Positions 21,893-30,271 are shown, counted from the stretch's first letter. The stretch: 55,925 bases of DNA from Alphaproteobacteria bacterium (GCA_019239415.1 JAFAZW010000028.1:1-55925), one strand, 5' to 3'. The notes: a model not told the origin generated them from the letters alone. Made by a program: numbers and translations.

Positions 21893-22795
21893 ATGGCAAG
21901 CGGTAAGAGCGTGGCGACGATCCCCGCCATGGGCGGCGAAGCGGGCCTCAACCGCTATCTCGCCGAGATCAAGAAATTCCCGATCCTCGCCCCCGAGGAA
22001 GAGTTCATGCTGGCCAAGCGCTGGTCCGAGCATCAGGACACCGATGCCGCGGCCAAGCTTGTCAACTCGCACCTGCGCCTCGTCGCCAAGATCGCGATGG
22101 GCTATCGCGGCTACGGCCTGCCGGTCTCGGAGCTCATTTCCGAGGGCAATATCGGCCTCATGCAGGGCGTGAAGAAGTTCGAGCCGGACCGGGGCTTCCG
22201 CCTCGCCACCTACGCGATGTGGTGGATCCGGGCCTCGATCCAGGAATTCATCCTCAGGAGCTGGTCGCTCGTGAAGATGGGCACCACCGCCGCCCAAAAG
22301 AAATTGTTCTTCAACCTGAGGCGGATGAAGAACCAGATCGAGGCATTCGAGGACGGCGATCTGAAGCCCGAGGACGTCACCAAGATCGCCACCGATCTCG
22401 GCGTCAGCGAAGAGGACGTCGTGTCGATGAACCGCCGCATGGCGATGGGCGGCGACACGAGCCTCAACGTGCCGCTGCGCGAGGACGGCGAAGGGACGTG
22501 GCAGGACTGGCTCGTCGACACCGACCCGTTGCAGGACGAGCGCGTCGCCGAGGCGCAGGAAAGCCGGGTGCGCCACGAATTGCTGGTCGAGGCGATGGAG
22601 AGTTTGAACGAGCGCGAGAAGCACATCCTCACCGAGCGCCGCCTCACCGACGAGCCGAAGACGCTGGAGGAATTGAGCCAGGTCTACGCCGTCAGCCGCG
22701 AGCGCATCCGCCAGATCGAGGTCCGCGCCTTCGAAAAGCTCCAGAAGGCGCTGATGAGCCTCGCCGGCCAGCGCCGCCTGCTGCCGGCGATGTGA
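21893..22795 (+). CDS. rpoH: RpoH, heat-shock sigma factor (sigma-32)
   Basis: A 300-residue group 3 sigma factor. Region 2 has LVNSHLRLVAKIAMGYRGYG, then GNIGLMQGVKKFEPDRGFRL and the YAMWWIRASIQEFILRSWS block with the heat-shock sigma signature. The RpoH box is near QKKLFFNLRRMK. Region 4 ends LSQVYAVSRERIRQIEVRAF. It directs transcription of chaperone and protease genes. In alphaproteobacteria its activity is set by DnaK/FtsH control and often by promoter regulation; no RNA thermometer is evident in the short upstream gap. The Shine-Dalgarno is CAGGGAG, about 10 bases before ATG. Confidence 0.96.
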   Translation: MASGKSVATIPAMGGEAGLNRYLAEIKKFPILAPEEEFMLAKRWSEHQDTDAAAKLVNSHLRLVAKIAMGYRGYGLPVSELISEGNIGLMQGVKKFEPDRGFRLATYAMWWIRASIQEFILRSWSLVKMGTTAAQKKLFFNLRRMKNQIEAFEDGDLKPEDVTKIATDLGVSEEDVVSMNRRMAMGGDTSLNVPLREDGEGTWQDWLVDTDPLQDERVAEAQESRVRHELLVEAMESLNEREKHILTERRLTDEPKTLEELSQVYAVSRERIRQIEVRAFEKLQKALMSLAGQRRLLPAM

Positions 22796-22802
22796 CCCCC
22801 AC

Positions 22803-22883
22803 GTCGTCCCGGCGAAAGCCGGGACCTCCCGGAGACCCGCGGTGAATTTTCAAGCGGAGATCCCGGCTTCCGCCGGGATGACG
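22803..22883. repeat. Dispersed palindromic repeat, GTCATCCCGGC family
   Basis: Arms GTCGTCCCGGCGAAAGCCGG and GATCCCGGCTTCCGCCGGGA flank a 35-base centre, directly after the rpoH stop codon. It may act as a 3' mRNA stabiliser for rpoH; no U-run is present. Confidence 0.85.
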
Positions 22884-22912
22884 AAAAGCGACTCGCCGCC
22901 TACTGAGCGTCC

Positions 22913-23797
22913 ATGCCGCGCCTGAGGTCGCGTTCGCGCCGCCGCGGCGGCTGGGGGCGCCGGATCCTCAACTGGGTCGCGGGGCTGATCGTCGGCTTCG
23001 TCGTCCTCAGCCTGCTTTGGGTCCTGCTCTACAAATGGGTGAACCCGCCCTACAGTTTCACCATGCTCGGCGACCGGCTGCAGGGCCGCAACGTGGCGCG
23101 GGCGTGGATGCCGGTCGGGCAGATCGACCGCGACATGGTCCGCGCCGCCATCGCCGCCGAGGACAGCAAGTTCTGCGCCCACTGGGGCTTCGACGAGGAT
23201 GCGATCGCCGCGGCGATGAAGCGCAACGCGCGCGGCGGCAACGTCATCCGCGGCGGCTCGACGATCAGCCAGCAGACGGCGAAGAACGCCTTCCTGTGGC
23301 AGGGCGGCGGCTATGTGCGCAAAGGCCTCGAAGCCTGGTTCACCCTGCTGATCGAGAACATCTGGGGCAAGCGGCGGATCATGGAGGTCTATCTGAACCT
23401 CGCCGAGACCGGGCTCGGCACCTACGGCGCCAACGCCGGATCGCAGCGTTATTTCGGCCACGACGCGTCGAACCTGAGCCGCGTCGAGGCGGCGCGGATC
23501 GCGGCCGTCCTGCCCCTCCCCAAGAAGCGCGGCGCGGTGGCGCCGAAAGGCTTCACGCGCCGCTACGGCAATATGATCGCGGCGCGGATCCCGGTCGTGG
23601 CGGGGAACGGGCTCGACGCCTGCGTCTATCGCAGCGGTCCGGCGCCGGCGGAGCGGCCGGAGCCGCGGCCGCGCAAGGCGGCGCCGCAGCCGGCGCAGCA
23701 GCCGGTGCCCGGCGAGGAGCTGGAGCAGCCGCAGGCGGCGCCTGCGCCCGAGGCGCCGGCCCCGGAAGCTCCGCCGGAATCGTCAAACGGGGCGTGA
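22913..23797 (+). CDS. mtgA: Monofunctional peptidoglycan glycosyltransferase
   Basis: A 294-residue inner-membrane protein. A basic N-terminus and one transmembrane helix (about 19-42) are followed by a GT51 domain: catalytic Glu in AAEDSKFCAHWGFD, RGGSTISQQTAKNAFLW, and the second Glu region in RIMEVYLNLAETG. It polymerises lipid II into glycan strands without transpeptidation. The C-terminal 60 residues are a Pro/Ala/Glu-rich tail not usual in E. coli MtgA, possibly an interaction or flexible segment. It starts 30 bases after a palindromic repeat. Confidence 0.93.
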   Translation: MPRLRSRSRRRGGWGRRILNWVAGLIVGFVVLSLLWVLLYKWVNPPYSFTMLGDRLQGRNVARAWMPVGQIDRDMVRAAIAAEDSKFCAHWGFDEDAIAAAMKRNARGGNVIRGGSTISQQTAKNAFLWQGGGYVRKGLEAWFTLLIENIWGKRRIMEVYLNLAETGLGTYGANAGSQRYFGHDASNLSRVEAARIAAVLPLPKKRGAVAPKGFTRRYGNMIAARIPVVAGNGLDACVYRSGPAPAERPEPRPRKAAPQPAQQPVPGEELEQPQAAPAPEAPAPEAPPESSNGA

Positions 23798-23851
23798 TCG
23801 CCACGAGCCTACCTGCCATTCGCAAAGCTCGTTCAGAGTGACGGCCTCAGC

Positions 23852-24460
23852 TCACCAGACGAAGGGGATCAGCGCCCAGCGCGCGCGACGATAGGCGGCG
23901 AAGCCATCGCCGAAGCGGCGGGCGAGACTCGCTTCCTCGACCCGGATGCGGACCGCGAAGCCGGCGATCGGAAGGAGCAGGAGCGCCGCGACCGAGAGCC
24001 AGTTGCCGATCGCGATGCCGAGCGCGGTGAGCGTCACGACGGCGCCGGTGTAGGACGGGTTGGCGAGGCGCCGATAGGGGCCGCTGTCGATCAGCCGGTG
24101 ATCGTCCTGCGTCGTCACCGTAACGCGGAAATAGCGGCCGAGCGTCCGCACCGCCCAGAGGCGGAAGGCAATGCCGCTCCAGGCAAGCGCGGTACCGATG
24201 CCGACCACCACCGCCGGGGAAGCCGGGATGCGGAGCGCAGGCAGGTTGGGGGGCGCGGAAAAGGCGACGAACATCGCGGCGGTGATGGCGAGGCTGATCG
24301 CCGAGGCGCTGCCGCGATCCTCCCGCACGCCGGCGACAGCTCGGCGGTCGCGAAGCCAGAGGCTGAGCTCGACCGCGGCCCAGGCCCCGAACGTGCCCCA
24401 GAACAGGAGCCTCAGCTCGGGCGAGGCGGCGAACGCCGGGAGGCGTGACAAATGGTCCAT
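23852..24460 (-). CDS. Isoprenylcysteine methyltransferase (ICMT)-like membrane protein
   Basis: A 202-residue protein with about four to five transmembrane segments. The C-terminal motif DDHRLIDSGPYRRLANPSYTG, followed by EEASLARRFGDGFAAYRRA, is characteristic of the ICMT/PEMT superfamily of SAM-dependent membrane methyltransferases. The bacterial substrate is unknown; a lipid or small isoprenoid is possible. It is an isolated leftward gene flanked by a palindromic repeat on its upstream side. Confidence 0.8.
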   Translation of the reverse strand: MDHLSRLPAFAASPELRLLFWGTFGAWAAVELSLWLRDRRAVAGVREDRGSASAISLAITAAMFVAFSAPPNLPALRIPASPAVVVGIGTALAWSGIAFRLWAVRTLGRYFRVTVTTQDDHRLIDSGPYRRLANPSYTGAVVTLTALGIAIGNWLSVAALLLLPIAGFAVRIRVEEASLARRFGDGFAAYRRARWALIPFVW

Positions 24461-24532
24461 GCAGGGCGCCGCTCCAGCTGTGTTATTGCCCTAATACACA
24501 GGTTCGTGGAACGCGACAAGTCCCCGGTAGCC

Positions 24533-24614
24533 CTCATCCCGGCGAAAGCCGGGATCTCCCGGCGGAAGGGCGCGGAGCGGGTCTCGTGGAGATCCCGGCT
24601 TTCGCCGGATGACG
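24533..24614. repeat. Dispersed palindromic repeat, GTCATCCCGGC family
   Basis: Arms CTCATCCCGGCGAAAGCCGG (from 24533) and GATCCCGGCTTTCGCCGGAT (ending about 24610) flank the variable centre. It lies between the ICMT-like gene and ybaB, both leftward, just downstream of ybaB. Confidence 0.85.
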
Positions 24615-24637
24615 GCGTGGTCCGGCGGACCTCGCCG

Positions 24638-24961
24638 TCAGAACGGCATCTTGAAGCCAGGCGGGAGCTGGAGGCCGCCGGTGACGTCGTGCATCGCGCC
24701 TTGCGCCGCTTCGTCGGCCTTGGCGCGGGCGTCGTTGATCGCGGCGGCGACGAGATCCTCGACCATCTGCTTCTCCGAGGGCTGCAGCAGGCTCTCGTCG
24801 ATCTCGACCGCGATGATACGGCCCTTGGCGCTGGCGCGCACCTTGACGAGGCCGCCGCCGGACGCGCCCTCGACCTCGACCTTGTCGAGATTGTCGTGGG
24901 CCTGCATCAGCTTGGCCTGGGCCTCTTGGGCAATCTTCATGATGTCGTCGAAATTGGGCAT
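24638..24961 (-). CDS. ybaB: YbaB/EbfC nucleoid-associated protein
   Basis: A 107-residue YbaB/EbfC family DNA-binding protein, starting MPNFDDIMKIAQEAQAKLM, with the conserved KVRASAKGRIIAVEIDESLL strand segment and a C-terminal Gly/Leu/Pro-rich tail. It forms dimers that bind DNA non-specifically. The start at 24961 is one base from the dnaX stop, the classic dnaX-ybaB(-recR) arrangement; recR is absent here. Confidence 0.93.
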   Translation of the reverse strand: MPNFDDIMKIAQEAQAKLMQAHDNLDKVEVEGASGGGLVKVRASAKGRIIAVEIDESLLQPSEKQMVEDLVAAAINDARAKADEAAQGAMHDVTGGLQLPPGFKMPF

Positions 24962-24962
24962 G

Positions 24963-26615
24963 TCAGGCGCTCCCTCGTTCGCCGGCGCTGTAGCGCGCGA
25001 GCTCGGCGCCTGGGAAGGCCTCCAGGGCGGCCCGCACCACCGGCGCGTCGAGCACCGACTGCCTGACCGCTTCCTCCGCCGCCAGCTCCTGCTCGTGCAG
25101 CGTCGCCTCGCCCCCGGCGTCGCGGGTCTCGACCTTCCACGCCCGGCCGGTCATCTCCTTGAGCGCGGCCGGGAGTTCGCGCGCGTCGATCGGCCGCTTC
25201 GCCGCGAAGACCAGCTCTCCCGGTGCGTAGGCGATGACGCGCGCATAATCGTGGAGCTGGTGCGCGAGGTGCTGGCGGCCCTCTTCGGCGAGCCGCGCGA
25301 CGAGGGCGCGGAAGGTCGCCGGCGCCTGCATCAGGGTCGGCTGGTCCGCCGGGGCGGAGGGCGCCGCCGCCGCACGCGCCGCGACGCCCTCGCCGCTCGC
25401 CAGCTTCGCCATCAACGTCGCCGGATCGGGAAGCTCCGAGGCGTGGATCACGCGCAGCAGCGCCATCTCGGCGGCTTCGAGCGGCATCGGCGCGGCGTGG
25501 ACCTCGGCGAGACCCTTGAGGAGCAGCTGCCAGAGGCGATGGATGGCGGCATAGGAGAGGCCGCTCGCCCAGTCGGCATAATCGTCCCGCTCCTCGGCGG
25601 ACTGGGCCGGGTCCTGCACGCCGCCGACCTTGGCGCGGGTGATGCCGTGGACGCTCTCGAGCAGGCCGCGCAGCACCGCCGACGGCTCGACGCCGAGGTC
25701 GTACTGGTCCCGAAGCCCGACGAGGGCGTCCCGCGCCTCCCCCTCGAGGAGCAGGCCGAGGAGGCGGCGGATCGCGCCCCGGTCCGACAGCCCGAGCATC
25801 GTACGGACCTGGTCCGCGGTGACGCCGCCGGCGCCATGGGCGATCGCCTGGTCGAGGATCGACAGCCCATCGCGCGCCGAGCCCTCGGCCGCGCGGGCGA
25901 TGAGGGCGAGCGCTTCCGGCTCCACCTCGACCTCCTCCTTGCGAGCGACTTCGGCAAAATGGGCGGCGAGGGTCTCGGCCGGAATGCGGCGCAGGTCGAA
26001 CCGCTGGCAGCGCGACAGCACCGTCACCGGCACCTTGTTGACCTCGGTCGTCGCGAACAGGAACTTGACGTGCGCCGGCGGCTCCTCGAGCGTCTTCAGG
26101 AGCGCGTTGAACGCGTTCTTGGACAGCATGTGCACTTCGTCGACGATGTAGACCTTGTAGCGCGCCGAGACCGCCGCGTAGCGCACCGCCTCGATGATCT
26201 CGCGCACGTCGTCGACGCCGGTGTGCGACGCGGCGTCCATCTCGACGACGTCGATGTGCCGCCCTTCCGCGATCGCGCGGCACGGCTCGCAGACGCCGCA
26301 CGGATCGATCGTCGGGCCGCCATGGCCGTCGGGGCCGATGCAGTTCAGCGCCTTGGCGATCAGGCGGGCGGTGGAGGTCTTGCCGACGCCGCGCACGCCG
26401 GTCAGCAGGAAAGCGTGGGCGAGCCGGCCGCGGCGGATGGCATTGCCGAGCGTCTGCACCATCGCGTCCTGGCCGATCAGTTCGGCGAAGCTCTGGGGGC
26501 GGTACTTGCGCGCCAGCACCCGGTAGGGCTGGCCCCCGGCGGGGGTACGCTGGGGCTGGGGCGGCTCGTCGAGGCCGAGGCCGAAGGAGTCGGGTTCGGG
26601 GGAATCGGAAGGCAT
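24963..26615 (-). CDS. dnaX: DNA polymerase III subunit gamma/tau
   Basis: The start is ATG 26615 (MPSDSPEP), giving 550 residues; the frame is open 23 codons further. It is the clamp-loader ATPase: Walker A GVRGVGKTSTARLIAKALN, zinc-binding CGVCEPC, the sensor VYIVDEVHMLSKNAFNALLK and LEEPPAHVKFLFATTEVNK. Domain III and a moderately long C-terminal region follow. It loads the beta clamp and organises the replisome. I see no obvious A-rich slippage site for a separate gamma form. It is operonic with ybaB. Confidence 0.95.
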   Translation of the reverse strand: MPSDSPEPDSFGLGLDEPPQPQRTPAGGQPYRVLARKYRPQSFAELIGQDAMVQTLGNAIRRGRLAHAFLLTGVRGVGKTSTARLIAKALNCIGPDGHGGPTIDPCGVCEPCRAIAEGRHIDVVEMDAASHTGVDDVREIIEAVRYAAVSARYKVYIVDEVHMLSKNAFNALLKTLEEPPAHVKFLFATTEVNKVPVTVLSRCQRFDLRRIPAETLAAHFAEVARKEEVEVEPEALALIARAAEGSARDGLSILDQAIAHGAGGVTADQVRTMLGLSDRGAIRRLLGLLLEGEARDALVGLRDQYDLGVEPSAVLRGLLESVHGITRAKVGGVQDPAQSAEERDDYADWASGLSYAAIHRLWQLLLKGLAEVHAAPMPLEAAEMALLRVIHASELPDPATLMAKLASGEGVAARAAAAPSAPADQPTLMQAPATFRALVARLAEEGRQHLAHQLHDYARVIAYAPGELVFAAKRPIDARELPAALKEMTGRAWKVETRDAGGEATLHEQELAAEEAVRQSVLDAPVVRAALEAFPGAELARYSAGERGSA

Positions 26616-26681
26616 CGCCGCAACGTAGAACAGCCCCTCCCGCCGCGCCAGCGCGGGCGCGGTCCGCGGAGCCTGGATACG

Positions 26682-26707
26682 CAAAAGCCGCCGGGTTATC
26701 CGGCGGC
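26682..26707 (-). terminator. Intrinsic terminator of the 26-codon gene
   Basis: Read leftward, GCCGCCGG (26707-26700), a 5-base loop, CCGGCGGC (26694-26687) and then TTTT form a compact GC stem with a short U-run. It lies 30 bases after the stop of the small gene at 26737-26817, so that gene has its own transcript end ahead of dnaX. Confidence 0.65.
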
Positions 26708-26736
26708 TCGCGATAATCTCTCGTGTCGGCGGCGGC

Positions 26737-26817
26737 TCAGAGGAGCACGGTCGCGGCGACGAGGATCTGGGCGGCCACGGCCAGCAGGCCGACCGCCGCC
26801 GTTTCGGCGATACGCAT
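26737..26817 (-). CDS. 26-residue single-helix membrane peptide
   Basis: Read leftward, ATG 26817 is followed by 26 codons and TGA at 26739-26737. The peptide is MRIAETAAVGLLAVAAQILV followed by AATVLL: one uncharged hydrophobic helix with a short Arg/Glu N-terminus. A Shine-Dalgarno (AAGGAA) lies 6-7 bases upstream and an intrinsic terminator follows, so it has all the parts of an independent gene. I recall similar tiny open frames in other sphingomonad genomes. The function is unknown; a regulatory membrane peptide is possible. Confidence 0.55.
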   Translation of the reverse strand: MRIAETAAVGLLAVAAQILVAATVLL

Positions 26818-26935
26818 TGTTTGTTCCTTGGTTACGACGCGACAGCCATTCCGCCGCCGCAACAGGAGATGTGGCGTGAGACCCCAGGTTTCTCAACTGC
26901 AAAGGTAGAGATAGCGAATGCAGATAGTGCATCTG

Positions 26936-27108
26936 GTTCGCGCGGAGACGCGGAGACGCGGAGAAGTCGAAGCAGATGGCAGGGTCCGGTCATGTGGAGA
27001 TCCGAAGCGAGCCCGCCCAGCGGGCTCCAGACCCGCTCGGCGTCCCCGGAACTCGCACGGCAGCCTTGACACGCACGACCCCCGCGTCTCCGCGTCTCCG
27101 CGTGAACC
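26936..27108. repeat. Inverted repeat of GCGGAGAC units; 313-base gap without a larger gene
   Basis: The 26818-27130 gap contains arms GGTTCGCGCGGAGACGCGGA (from 26936) and, inverted, TCCGCGTCTCCGCGTGAACC (ending about 27108). Each holds two or three direct copies of the 8-mer GCGGAGAC. The arms are about 115 bases apart. No coding frame in the gap shows family resemblance. The gap must also hold the promoters of the divergent tlyA and 26-codon genes, which I could not pinpoint. Confidence 0.75.
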
Positions 27109-27130
27109 AAATTCCGACCTCTATTTTGAA

Positions 27131-27871
27131 ATGCGGCCGATGAAGACCCGCGCCGACCAGATGCTGGTGGATCGCGGCCTCGCGGAGAGCCGCGCCAAGG
27201 CGCAGGCGCTGATCCTCGCCGGGCTCGTCTTCTCCGGCGAGTGCAAGGTGGAGAAGGCCGGGCAGGGACTCGCGGTCGACGCGCCGCTCGAGGTCAGGGG
27301 ACGCGAGCATCCGTGGGTGTCGCGCGGCGGAATCAAGCTGGCGCACGCGCTTGATCATTTCGGCTGGGACGTGACGGGGGCGGTAGCGCTCGACGTCGGC
27401 AGCTCCACCGGCGGCTTCACCGACGTGCTGCTCCAGCGCGGCGCCGCCAGGGTCTACGCTGTCGACGTGGGCACCAACCAGCTCGCCTGGAAGCTGCGCC
27501 AGGATCCGCGCGTCGTCGTCCACGAGCAGACCAACGCGCGCTACCTCACGGCGGAGACGGTGCCGGAGCCGGTCGACATCCTCGTCTGCGACGCAAGCTT
27601 CATCGCCCTCGCCAAGGTGCTCGACACTGCCGTCGACCTGGTGCGGCCCGGCGGCCGGATGATCGCGCTGGTCAAGCCGCAATTCGAGGCCGGGCGGGAC
27701 GAGATCGGCAAGGGCGGCGTGGTGCGGGATCCCGCCGTCCACGCCCGCGTCTGCGGTGCCGCTGCGGCCTGGATCGCCGGCCGCGGCTGGACGGTGGAGG
27801 GCATCGCCGAGAGCCCGATCACCGGCCCCGAGGGCAATCGCGAGTTCCTGCTCGCCGCGCGCAAGCCTTGA
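27131..27871 (+). CDS. tlyA: TlyA family rRNA 2'-O-methyltransferase
   Basis: The start is ATG 27131 (or 27140), because the open frame upstream crosses a palindromic repeat. The 246-residue protein has an N-terminal S4 domain (RADQMLVDRGLAESRAKAQA) and an FtsJ-like methyltransferase domain with SAM motif ALDVGSSTGGFTDVLLQRG. Later motifs are DILVCDASFIAL, VKPQFEAGRDEIGKGGVVRD and a C-terminal GPEGNREFL. TlyA methylates 16S and/or 23S rRNA riboses and in mycobacteria sets capreomycin sensitivity; the older name hemolysin A is misleading. TspO is encoded 33 bases downstream. Confidence 0.9.
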   Translation: MRPMKTRADQMLVDRGLAESRAKAQALILAGLVFSGECKVEKAGQGLAVDAPLEVRGREHPWVSRGGIKLAHALDHFGWDVTGAVALDVGSSTGGFTDVLLQRGAARVYAVDVGTNQLAWKLRQDPRVVVHEQTNARYLTAETVPEPVDILVCDASFIALAKVLDTAVDLVRPGGRMIALVKPQFEAGRDEIGKGGVVRDPAVHARVCGAAAAWIAGRGWTVEGIAESPITGPEGNREFLLAARKP

Positions 27872-27904
27872 TCCGCTTCCCGGGGGCGGGTAGCCGCGTC
27901 CGTA

Positions 27905-28459
27905 ATGACCGCCCTCGCCTCCCGCGGCCAGCTCAGGATGTCGTTCCTGCGCTATGCCCTCTTCACCGTTCCGGCGGTGCTGCTGCTCGGGACGCTGTCG
28001 GGCGTGCTGTCCAATTCGGGCTACGCCAACGGCTGGTTCGACGCCTTGCGCAAGCCGTCGTTCATGCCGCCGGCCTGGGCCTTTCCGGTCGCCTGGACCT
28101 TCCTCTACATCTGCCTCGGCCTCGCGCTGGCGCTCCTCCTCCACGCCCGCGGCGCCCGCGGGCGGAGCGCCGCGCTGATCCTGTTCCTCGTCCAGCTCGC
28201 GCTCAATTACACCTGGTCGCCGGTGTTCTTCGGCCTGCACCTGCTCTGGCCGGCGCTCTCGATCATCGCCGCGATGATCGTGCTGAGTCTCGCCACGGCC
28301 CTGCTGTTCCTGCGCATCCGCAGGAGCGCGGCGCTGCTGATGCTGCCCTATCTGGGCTGGCTGTGCTTCGCCGCCGCGCTCAACGTCGAGATCGGCCGTC
28401 TGAACCCGGAGGGCGGACGGGTTGCGCCGGCGCCTTCGAGTGCCGATATCCCGCTCTGA
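27905..28459 (+). CDS. tspO: TspO/MBR family tryptophan-rich sensory protein
   Basis: A 184-residue protein with five transmembrane helices. Family motifs are NGWFDALRKPSFMPPAWAFPV, AWTFLYICLGLALALLL, LNYTWSPVFFGLHLLWPAL and a last helix ending CFAAALNVEIGRLNPE. TspO binds tetrapyrroles and in photosynthetic alphaproteobacteria represses pigment genes in response to oxygen. An N-terminal in-frame Met at residue 12 could be the true start. No porphyrin regulator is adjacent, although hemF lies about 10 kb away. Confidence 0.88.
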   Translation: MTALASRGQLRMSFLRYALFTVPAVLLLGTLSGVLSNSGYANGWFDALRKPSFMPPAWAFPVAWTFLYICLGLALALLLHARGARGRSAALILFLVQLALNYTWSPVFFGLHLLWPALSIIAAMIVLSLATALLFLRIRRSAALLMLPYLGWLCFAAALNVEIGRLNPEGGRVAPAPSSADIPL

Positions 28460-28481
28460 TCTTTTCAGGAGGCACGTGGCC

Positions 28482-28772
28482 ATGCAGTCCGAGAACCGGC
28501 TGTTCGACGACTTCGTCAAGGTGATGAACGGCGCCGCCGGCACCCTCGCCGGCATGGGCCGCGAAGCCGAGGGTGCGTTTCGCGAGCGGATGCGCGAGTG
28601 GATCGGCGGCATCGACCTGGTGAGCCGCGAGGAATTCGAGGCGGTGAAGGCGATTGCCGTCGCCGCGCGCGAGGAGAATCAGGCGCTGAAGGCGCGGCTC
28701 GATGCGCTCGACGCGGCCGCGGCGGCGAAGAAGGCGAAAAAATCCACAACTTCCGCCGCGCCGGACGCTTAA
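28482..28772 (+). CDS. ubiK: UbiK/BMFP-domain accessory protein
   Basis: ATG 28482 has a strong AGGAGG 9 bases upstream. The 96-residue protein matches the BMFP (membrane fusogenic) family: MQSENRLFDDFVKVMNGAAG amphipathic N-terminus, EAEGAFRERMREWIGGIDLV, and a C-terminal coiled coil VSREEFEAVKAIAVAAREEN ending in Lys/Ala. Members act as accessory factors for ubiquinone biosynthesis and can fuse membranes in vitro. It lies 22 bases after tspO. Confidence 0.82.
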   Translation: MQSENRLFDDFVKVMNGAAGTLAGMGREAEGAFRERMREWIGGIDLVSREEFEAVKAIAVAAREENQALKARLDALDAAAAAKKAKKSTTSAAPDA

Positions 28773-28869
28773 TCCACAACAAAGTGTGAACAATTGACCC
28801 TGCTCCCCTTGCGCGCGCAAAGGGCCGCGGGCAGATTCGCTTCACTTCACCGGGGGCAGGACAGTTTCG

Positions 28870-29379
28870 ATGGATGTCGACGAATTCGAGATGGAGCGGG
28901 AGACTTCGGCTCCCATCGACATGCTCGAACATTATTTCGCCGCCCACGGCTGGACCTCCGAGCGCTCGGGGGACGAGGAAATCGTCGCCTCCTTTCAGGG
29001 CAGCTGGGCGCAGTACGAGCTGCGCGCGATCTGGCGCGACGACGACAACGTCCTCCAGTTTCTGGCGCTGCCCGACATCCGCGTCCCGGCCGACAAGCGC
29101 GCCGCGGTCTACGAGACGATCGGCCTCATCAACGAGCAGCTCTGGCTCGGCCATTTCGAGCTGTGGGCGAACAGCGGCCTCGTCCTCTTCCGCCACGCCG
29201 CCTTGCTCGAGGCGGAGGAGCGCGGCACCCTCACCCTCGCCCATGCCGAGACCCTGGTCGAGGCGGCGATCGAGGAGTGCGAGCGCTTCTACCCCGTCTT
29301 CCAGTTCGTCCTCTGGGCCGGCAAGACCCCGCAGGAAGCCATTGCCGCCGCGCTGATCGAGACGCAGGGCGAGGCGTAG
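28870..29379 (+). CDS. YbjN domain protein
   Basis: A 169-residue YbjN family protein resembling the type III secretion chaperone-like fold: alternating beta strands (EIVASFQGSWAQYELRAIW, LQFLALPDIRVP) and helices (INEQLWLGHFELWANSGLVL). It is widespread in alphaproteobacteria beside proC. The function is unknown; E. coli YbjN affects motility and stress traits. It sits about 97 bases after ubiK and 46 bases before proC. Confidence 0.82.
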   Translation: MDVDEFEMERETSAPIDMLEHYFAAHGWTSERSGDEEIVASFQGSWAQYELRAIWRDDDNVLQFLALPDIRVPADKRAAVYETIGLINEQLWLGHFELWANSGLVLFRHAALLEAEERGTLTLAHAETLVEAAIEECERFYPVFQFVLWAGKTPQEAIAAALIETQGEA

Positions 29380-29425
29380 TCGGGCGAACGTGGTACTTTC
29401 GCCCGGTTGGAGTAAGGGCGACCCC

Positions 29426-30256
29426 ATGACCATCCCCCTCCCCGGCCCGCTGTGGCTGATCGGCTGCGGCAACATGGCCGGAGCGATGCTCGCGCGCTGG
29501 CTGGAGTGCGGCATCGACCGGAGGGAGATCAGCGTCGTCCGGCCGAGCGGCGTGGCACCGGCGGAAGGGGTGCGCACGCTGACCGTGCTGCCGGAGGACG
29601 AGGTGCCGGCGGTCGTGCTGCTCGGCGTCAAGCCGCAGAAGCTCGACGCGGTCGCCCCCGCGCTGGCGCCGGTGCTGGACCGGCATACGATCCTCGTCTC
29701 GATCCTCGCCGGCGTCGAGCTGGCCAGCCTGCGCGCCCGCTTCGCCGCGCCCGAGGCGATCGTCCGGGCGATGCCGAACACGCCGGTGCGGCTCGGCAAG
29801 GGCGCGGTCGCGCTGATCGCCGAGGGCGCGGCCGCCGGGCAGCGGGCGGCGGTGGAGGCGCTGATGGCGCCGCTCGGCCCGGTCGAATGGTTCGACGACG
29901 AGGCCCTGTTCGCGGTGGCGGGGCACCTCGCCGGCGCCGGGCCCGCCTTCCTGTTCCGCTTCATCGACGCGCTCGCCGCGGCCGGCGCGAAGCTCGGGCT
30001 GCCGCCGGACCAGGCGATGCGGCTCGCCAGGGCCATGGTCGAGGGCGCCGGCGCGCTCGCCGCCGCCTCGCCCGAGCCGCCGGCCGAGCTCGCCCGCCGC
30101 GTCGCCAGCCCCGGCGGCACCACCGAGGCGGGCCTCAAGGTGCTCGACGACGACGAGGCCCTCCGCGCCCTCATGCTGAGGACCCTCGACGCCTCCCGCC
30201 GCCGCGGCCTCGAAATGGCCGCCGCGGCGCGCGCGGCACCCTCCGGGCGAACCTGA
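29426..30256 (+). CDS. proC: Pyrroline-5-carboxylate reductase
   Basis: The start is ATG 29426, giving 276 residues; an in-frame upstream ATG at 29390 is less likely. The NAD(P)-binding motif IGCGNMAGAMLARW leads. MPNTPVRLGKGAVAL and the C-terminal helical block with SPGGTTEAGLKVLDD identify the family. It performs the last step of proline synthesis, reducing pyrroline-5-carboxylate with NAD(P)H. It is downstream of the YbjN gene, a common pairing. Confidence 0.95.
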   Translation: MTIPLPGPLWLIGCGNMAGAMLARWLECGIDRREISVVRPSGVAPAEGVRTLTVLPEDEVPAVVLLGVKPQKLDAVAPALAPVLDRHTILVSILAGVELASLRARFAAPEAIVRAMPNTPVRLGKGAVALIAEGAAAGQRAAVEALMAPLGPVEWFDDEALFAVAGHLAGAGPAFLFRFIDALAAAGAKLGLPPDQAMRLARAMVEGAGALAAASPEPPAELARRVASPGGTTEAGLKVLDDDEALRALMLRTLDASRRRGLEMAAAARAAPSGRT

Positions 30257-30271
30257 AGCGGTGGGCGCCGG

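Noticed and set aside
26936-27108. CRISPR array at the GCGGAGAC repeats
   Set aside because: Units are 8 bases, contiguous and inverted between the arms, with no spacers of 30-40 bases and no cas genes.
28739-28779. Two DnaA-box-like 9-mers (AAATCCACA, TAATCCACA)
   Set aside because: Both deviate from TTATCCACA, there is no cluster of further boxes and no dnaA, parAB or AT-rich unwinding region; not an origin.
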